From assembly GCA_029215795.1 (NCBI GenBank), contig JARDYH010000001.1:352866154-352930153 (forward strand): DNA of 64,000 nucleotides, read 5' to 3'. The position numbers and the translations under genes are program-made. Within the stretch, counting starts at the first letter, position 1, and every line of letters starts with the position of its first letter. Source of the DNA: Anniella stebbinsi. Its lineage: Eukaryota > Chordata > Lepidosauria > Squamata > Anniellidae. Under the pieces are notes generated by a model, which did no database searches, was not told the DNA's origin, and saw only the letters and a program-made list of their open reading frames with translations. Shown here in pieces: positions 58,013 through 64,000 of this stretch.

Positions 58013-61000
58013 TATTATCTCATACTACAGTCCTCAGCAGAAGACCTATCTCTTTGAAAGATCCTGTGCTATTGCTTGTATTTTTCAGCAAGTGCATATC
58101 TCTTCCGGCAGCAAACCTGTACCCCCTAGTTCCATAGCAGCAATTCAATAGGTGAGGGCCTATTTCTGCTAGTCCTTTCTTCTTTGAGAATTTATTTCAA
58201 TCATTTTTTGGATATTATCCATATAGGTACCAAGAACAGAAATGAATACAACACATTTTGATTATTCCTAATTCCACCAACTTTGAATAGGTTTAGAACG
58301 GTGCTTTACAAAAGAGTATTTACCTGAGCCTCAAAATCACAATGGCGTCACCCATGGTGACAAAAATAAATCCCCAGTTTGCTGCCCTTTAATGGTATCC
58401 CAGATGGTATCCCAGAATCCGCTGTTTGACACAGGCCATTCCAGCCCTGCATATCAGTAGAGCTATCCTTGCTGCCAACTCAGTCTTTTGGGGAAGTCCA
58501 CTCCCATTAAGTATGTATGAATCTGAAGTTATAGCTGCCCAACCTGAGACCTTGAGCAGGTAAGTGTGATTTTCCATGCAGATGAAAAACAGTTGTATTA
58601 ACATATAGGAAAGTAAGTATCCCCATCCAAGCCTAGGTTAGGGTCACCAAAATAAAACACACACAGTTCTATAATACTTCCTAACTATGTTCAGGCTTTG
58701 GCTTTAGCAAATGTTTAAGGGAAGAGCCTGCCTGTTGTTTGAACAGCAAAAAATATCTCTAGATATATGTTCTACAGTATGGATGATACTAAGAGGACAA
58801 TTTCTGCTGATCTTAGGGGTGAGAGAATAAATGCACAGATCAAGGCATTCCCTTACTTATATCAGGGTTGTTCTACTTCCTATTCTTTAATATTTTATAC
58901 CCAGCAGCTTGACTTCCTTTTTGCCAGATCCATCTCAAGTGCTACTAGATGTTCTTTTTTTTCCATTGCAATTTCATAATCCAGGCTGTTGGTTAATAAA
59001 ATGTGCATGGCAGCGGCTCCTGTGGTGGTGCATCCTGAGTATGACCGCATGGCTAGCAATGAAGGAGGGAAAGAAATCCCATGCCCATACTGGGTGCCGG
59101 TGTTGAACCGGGCCCAAGCAGAGGAGAAACACCCCAATTTGTGCAGTGCAGCCAGAGCCAAGCTGCACCTGTAAAGAAGCCTCTAGAAGCTTGTGCAGGC
59201 CATTGAGCCCATCAGTTCACACCAGCAACACAGCCCATGCCCAGGAGGGTTATAATCCAAATTGCCATGGAATATCAAGAAAGGGCAAGAGGCATGGGCA
59301 CGAGCAGCACATTTCATTAGTGGGTGGCACCCAGGGTTGTTGTTTTTAAAAAGGCAAACATTTATTGAATACTCCGTCATAAAGGGCCTTATTTTTATTC
59401 ATTCATTTATGAAACACTGTAGACACGGATGCCCTACTCCACATTTGGGTTGCTTGACCATGGGAGGGCTGCTGCAGGTGGGGGGGGGGGGGATGAGGCG
59501 ACACGCCTCAAGCCCCAGCATTGGTGGGGCTTTGTGGTGACACCGGCCAGAGTGGGGGAGTTATGAGGCAGTATTAGCCTTCGGGAGCCCTCCTCCTGAC
59601 CTCTTTGAAGCACAGTTCCTGAAAGAGAGGCTCCCAGCAGAGTGATTCCTTTTCGCTCCTGCTGCCAGGAGCAATGGTGCTCTCCTGGAGGCAGAGGTTC
59701 TTCGGTGCGGTGGCAGAGCAGGCAGAGGATCATTACCCCTGTGTTTGGATCCCTCTCTGGATCCCTATTCAATGACCCCCCTCAATTCGGCGCTTATTGC
59801 TTGAGACATTAAGGTGTGCCTGGGCACACTCGGCACACCCCTTGCGCATGCCTATGGCAAGCGGTCTGCAATGAAAGATGAATAAATTGCCCCCTTCTAC
59901 TGACACTAGGCCATGATCTCTACTCCAGGGAGCTGCACCACATCCATTCCCATTTCTTATCTTCTGAGCAAAGTAATTGGCATTCGATGAAGGGCTAGGA
60001 AAAGGGTAAGGAGGAGTGGCAAATCTGTGGCCCTCCAGATGCTGGATTCTAACAGAAGTTGTTGGACTTCCCACCCCTGGAACAAGGCCACCATTAGACC
60101 TTTGTGGGTGGCATCCTAGCTCAGAAGTCAGAAACCTCAGAAAGCTTTTATGGCAAGTGAAACTTAATTCTTTGCCAAATGCCAGATACCACTGTAGTTG
60201 TAGGACACATGGAGCTGCCAATTTTTTGTTTGTTTGATTCATATTTTTAAAAAATAGCTATAGAAATTAGATGTGAAAAGAATGCAGATATGCAAGTTTC
60301 AGAACCAGTTGTAACAGCTATATTTTCAAGCATGGGACAGGTTTTGATTGTAGCTGGGAGATGAAGGGGAATAATTACTTTTATCAGGACCAAGAACCTA
60401 AAATATACCACTTCAGAATTTTTAAATAATTGCAGTGGAGGTGGGCAAGTGGGAGGCAAGTAATTCAGACAGACAGATTGATATTCTGAAGAGTTCATTC
60501 TAGTCACTCTCTAAATTGGAATGTCAGAGGCTAAATCATTCAAGCATGCTCTCAGAAAGAAACATCTGCCCTAGCTTTTGGAGTTCTGAACTGCAGGTAT
60601 GAACTGCAGGTATAACCCATCTAAGAATTTAACAGGCACTAGATTATTTCTGGATCAGAACCAGTATGTTTATTTCTTTATTTTAGATTCTCAGTCAACC
60701 CCATCCTGAAGATTCAAGGTGGGTAACAAAAGTAAAACAAACGAACAACACTCTGCCCCCCAGTGGAACAGAGTAAAATGTAATTAAATTCCTGGAAACT
60801 ACTGCATCCTTTCACATTTTAATCCTCAGACCCAAAAGCCAATCCAAACAAGTAGGTTCATACTGCTTCCAGAAGGTACTCCAGCTTAAAATTGAATTAC
60901 ATCTCCAATAATTCATGACTATATGCCTGTATTATACAATAACCATAATTGTATGTAATTAACATGGATATTCCTTTGGGCACTTTCCTAATATTAGTTA

Positions 61001-62399
61001 GGATTATCATGCCCACAGGTGATGAAGACATGCCTGAGGGAGTTTTAAAAAGCTTATCAACTTTTAAAATAGCAAGCAGGCTAGATTTCTCATCTCAATT
61101 GCAAGTTGTCAGGGAGGCTGTTAAAAGCGGCTCATTTTGGATATTCTATTTTATTCATTCAAATTTATTTTTATTTATTTGGCACTTTATAACTTTCCAG
61201 CAATTGTTCTTCAATATATAGCTCGACTCATCCTGAATGCTCAGGATGTCTAAAAGAGTATGAGATATTATTGATACATCATACTAAAACAAAACAAATT
61301 AAATTAGACTGAAATGTCAGCCTTCCAAGCCAGAACCAACAGCTAGGTCTGACACCACTTGGAAAATAGAGATGCTTTAAAGGAAATAAGTTATAAAACT
61401 GGCAATGGGCAGTCACCAAAAAAGCCAAATCTCTTCAGGCTCTTGCTGTCCAAACATGGCATATTAACAGCATTGAGAGAGCACTTTTGCTGTGCTTCTC
61501 AAATGTTGTACATAACCTCAAACATGCACGTTCCAGATATAAGAACAGCTTATGCATTCCTCCCCCACTATTTTTTAGTACATTACATTAGAATCACAAT
61601 AAGAGAGAGCATAATTTACTTGCACTTCCTTGCCTCACGCTTTTAATATGAAACATTTCCCTTGTTCACTGTTTCTTTAAAGAACAACAATAATAGTTAG
61701 CCTTCATAGTATCCTGCAGCAATGAGTTCCCTAGATCAGGCCTGGATAGACTTCAGGCTTGCCAGATCTAATTTTTGTTACTAGACCCTCAAGATCTGCT
61801 GACTAAAGCCAGTTATGGAAGAACAGGGTGATTATAAGCACATTCTCAATTTAGGAATTTGTTTTCAGTATCAGAACTGAATTGAGCTCATAATCTTTTC
61901 ACCACAAAAGTCCACTTCTGGTTACACCAATCTTTCTTCACTTCAGCAGTGGAAAATATCATTTTGTTGTTGCAAATTGTTAAACATTCGGCAGTCAAAA
62001 TACTTGTCAATCTACTGCAGATCACCCAGAGGTCTATCAGCAGATCCCAATCTACCTTCTGCCTATCACTGCCATAGATCAATGGAATTCCATAGAAAAA
62101 TTAAGGTTCTAAAATTTTATTTTATCTCTTGGTTTATCTTAATTTTATTCACACCTTGATTTAGGATTGTCCTTTTAATGCTACTTTCACACACTCAAAT
62201 TATTTTATCACACTTATTTTCTTGAATAAAGAAGTCAGCTTTTGTTAATTTGTCCTCTAAGAAGGATGCATTCGCAGAGAATGTCATTATTTCATATCAT
62301 GCACCGCACAGTTTATTGAGGGTATCTTAACAAAAGCATTTCGTTCAAATAGATCCTCACAGAGAGCAAAGGCAAGTACCTGTAAGTTAATTACTACGA
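58013..62399. other. Intronic, no gene seen
   Basis: Includes a G-run at about 59479-59492, a repeat-like GTGGCCCTCCAGATGCTGG segment near 60027, and a GCCTGGATAGACTTCAGGC segment near 61740, both of squamate-repeat character. No BCL11B exon is recognised, and the 157-codon frame at 59769-60242 crosses the repeat-like part. Confidence 0.45.
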
Positions 62400-63170
62400 A
62401 CATTTCACTTTAGCCAGCTGATGAGACTATAGGAAAAGTAAAGCACTGCTCTATAGGATTCCAAGTGATCTTTGAAGATCCATTTCCCCAGTGTGCCTGA
62501 CACATCTGAATCTTGTAATGTGAAAAACCTGTTTTAATAAACACAGCACATCCTGTCTTTGAGTCTCTGCAACTAACCTATCTTCTGTTTGTTGGTACTT
62601 TTCCTGTTCAATTTGCAAACAGCTATGTCTCCCTAAGTGTACTAGGAAAGTCAGTATGTTGCATATTGAACACAACTGGCCCATCAATTTAATATGACAC
62701 AAATTCGCCCGGTGGAATGATGTTTTGCACTGGGCTATTGTCCACAAACCATTATTTGTCGAAAAACAAACAAAAGGGGGAAAGCGTCTGCCGGTCGTCT
62801 TACATGAGACTTCCCCGCTTCCTGAAAATGTGAGATAATGAATAAAAATGTTCATTACAGAATTACTCACTTTTCTCCATGATTCACGTCCCGGTAATTA
62901 CCATGACCAGTCTAATAAAAACTGCTACAAAACGAAGGTCAACTAGCAGTTAGAAGTGTTCATTTTCATTTCAATGTATTCATCTCTGGCTCCTAATGGC
63001 CTCATTTTCTCCTATGCTCTTTAATAAATACCACTGAATTACAGGTTAAATAGCTAAATTAAATTATTGCAATTACAGCGCGCAGAGCGCTGAAGCTGGT
63101 TTACCTTTCCCAGTTCAATTAGCAGGGAAGTTTCAATGGCCTGAGAATTCTGATTGCTGTCAATACACTG
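62400..63170. promoter_or_regulatory. Candidate conserved non-coding element (intronic)
   Basis: A repeat-free stretch of about 770 bp with homeodomain-type cores (GGTAATTACC at 62893, TAAATTAAATTATTGCAATTA near 63055) and isolated CpGs (CACGTCCCGG, AGCGCGCAGAGCGCTG). A 139-codon minus-strand frame lies in the first half but shows no domain. High complexity without repeats suggests constraint. Not tested. Confidence 0.35.
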
Positions 63171-63868
63171 AATCGCTTTGGAATCCACATTTAAATGGCC
63201 AGATATTTGGTTACATTTTCCACCCCCTCGTCTCCTCTTTTTCCAGGACCAAGGACCACAATGTTTTCAGCTGAAATGCAACGGCAGGACTGGATTCATA
63301 ATTATACTATGTATTCTGCAGAGCAGAGCAACCCCTGAGGGTTCACTCTTGCTTACGGTTTCTTTTATATTTTCTGGAGCTCAGAATATTGTTGCCCAGA
63401 TCCAGTGACTTCTATGGGCACTAGAAACCTCAGGGATTGCTTCATATATATTGAAGTAGCAAGAAAGTCTGTAGGCACCATGGAACACTGAAGCAAATAG
63501 GAAACCCAATTCCTCAGAGTGTTTAGGAGACTTGTGGAGCTTGGGATTATGACCACTAATTTCCCATTCTCCAGAAAAAAGGCAAAGTATTTTTTTTTCC
63601 AGTGTGAGGAAACCTTAGAGCAACAGTAACCTGCCTGGCATACTTTTTTATCCTTTATATGGGTTTATTTTGGTGTTATTAAATCTTAATGTTGTTGGTA
63701 CTGCTTTGGTTGTAAATTGGGCTTAGGAAACTTATAGGAAAGCTAGCAATTAACTAATATAAATAAAGAAATAAGCAGCATATTCTCTGATTTTAGAAAC
63801 AGGGCAGGATGGGGCAAATAGATATTAAAGGACAGTGGAGCTATACATTTTCTCAGTACCACCTTTTA
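63171..63868. other. Intronic, no gene seen
   Basis: AT-rich, no recognisable repeat until the transposon at the window end. Confidence 0.45.
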
Positions 63869-64000
63869 AGGCTCTTTCTACACCATAGGGGTGTAGAGGG
63901 AGTGAGGGAGGACGATCCCAGAAGTACCTAATACACACCGCCAGCCCACAGGGACCGGCCGGGGGCCATCCCAGGCAAACAGCCTGGTGTAGAAACAGCC
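63869..64000. mobile_element. Harbinger-like MITE, right edge at the window end
   Basis: Left end AGGCTCTTTCTACACC and the terminal GGTGTAGAAACAGCC form inverted repeats. The inner GGGGTGTAGAGGGAGTGAGG matches the start of the 12807 element. TTA at 63866-63868 would be the left duplication. The right one lies outside the window. At about 132 bp it is a short deletion derivative. Confidence 0.6.

Larger units (their letters stand above)
29621..64000 (-). other. BCL11B: Intron upstream of the BCL11B last exon (inferred, continues past the window)
   Basis: In other vertebrates the BCL11B exons are separated by introns of tens of kilobases. Here 34 kb upstream of the acceptor contains repeats and non-coding sequence only. 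I looked for the alternatively used third exon and the CCHC-containing second exon and recognised neither, so the window most likely ends inside the last intron. Since minus-strand transcription should cross it, every repeat listed in this span is probably transcribed as part of the pre-mRNA. Confidence 0.75.

Noticed and set aside
59769..60242. 157-codon minus-strand frame
   Set aside because: It crosses a repeat-like segment (CCTCCAGATGCTGG) and shows no conserved residues.
62451..62870. 139-codon minus-strand frame upstream of BCL11B
   Set aside because: No recognisable domain, no clear splice sites with coding bias, and no resemblance to BCL11B exons. Kept only as part of a candidate regulatory block.
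1..64000. CRISPR array, prokaryotic operon or integrated virus
   Set aside because: No regularly spaced repeats with unique spacers, no operons, and no retroviral gag/pol/env-like frames or LTR pairs. The sequence is vertebrate nuclear DNA.

Overview
The window is nuclear DNA from a vertebrate, most likely a squamate reptile and probably a lizard. Two observations support this. The only protein-coding gene I can establish is a vertebrate BCL11B orthologue. The interspersed repeats are typical of squamates: many 5'-truncated CR1 LINE copies, L2-clade LINE 3' ends with ATT-rich tails, tRNA-derived SINEs, and small palindromic DNA transposons. I assign the taxon from repeat style only; no species is identified.

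The anchor is the terminal coding exon of BCL11B on the minus strand (29620 to 27609). It encodes 670 residues with six C2H2 zinc fingers and runs from a clear splice acceptor to a TAA stop. Below it (27608 to about 21030) lies AT-rich sequence that I infer to be the long 3' UTR. That UTR appears to have been lengthened by a repeat-rich insertion near 23.9-26.2 kb. A second AT-rich block with a polyadenylation hexamer lies at 18.2-18.8 kb and could be a more distal 3' end. From 1 to about 18 kb is the flank downstream of the gene. It is repeat-rich, with one long repeat-free block (10.69-11.42 kb) that looks like a candidate regulatory element. From 29621 to 64000 I see only non-coding sequence, which I read as the large intron upstream of the last exon. 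No upstream BCL11B exon could be recognised there.

The most distinctive structures are small foldback DNA transposons. Three 319-320 bp elements (16849, 35512, 53373) have the same architecture: a complete 172 bp hAT-like palindromic unit joined to an inverted unit that lacks its inner terminal repeat. A lone 172 bp unit sits inside a CR1 at 55344. Two of the dimers and the monomer have perfect 8 bp target-site duplications; the 53373 dimer has a one-base slip. A second family with TTA duplications (12807-13262, and a copy cut by the window end at 63869) contains an internal hairpin. A third (340-468 and 49178-49431) occurs as a monomer and a nested palindrome. A fourth foldback lies at 53867-54047. 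Several nested insertions give relative ages for the families.

No RNA genes, CRISPR arrays, viruses or additional protein genes could be supported. tRNA-like sequences are SINE heads, and the other short open frames are chance or repeat-derived.
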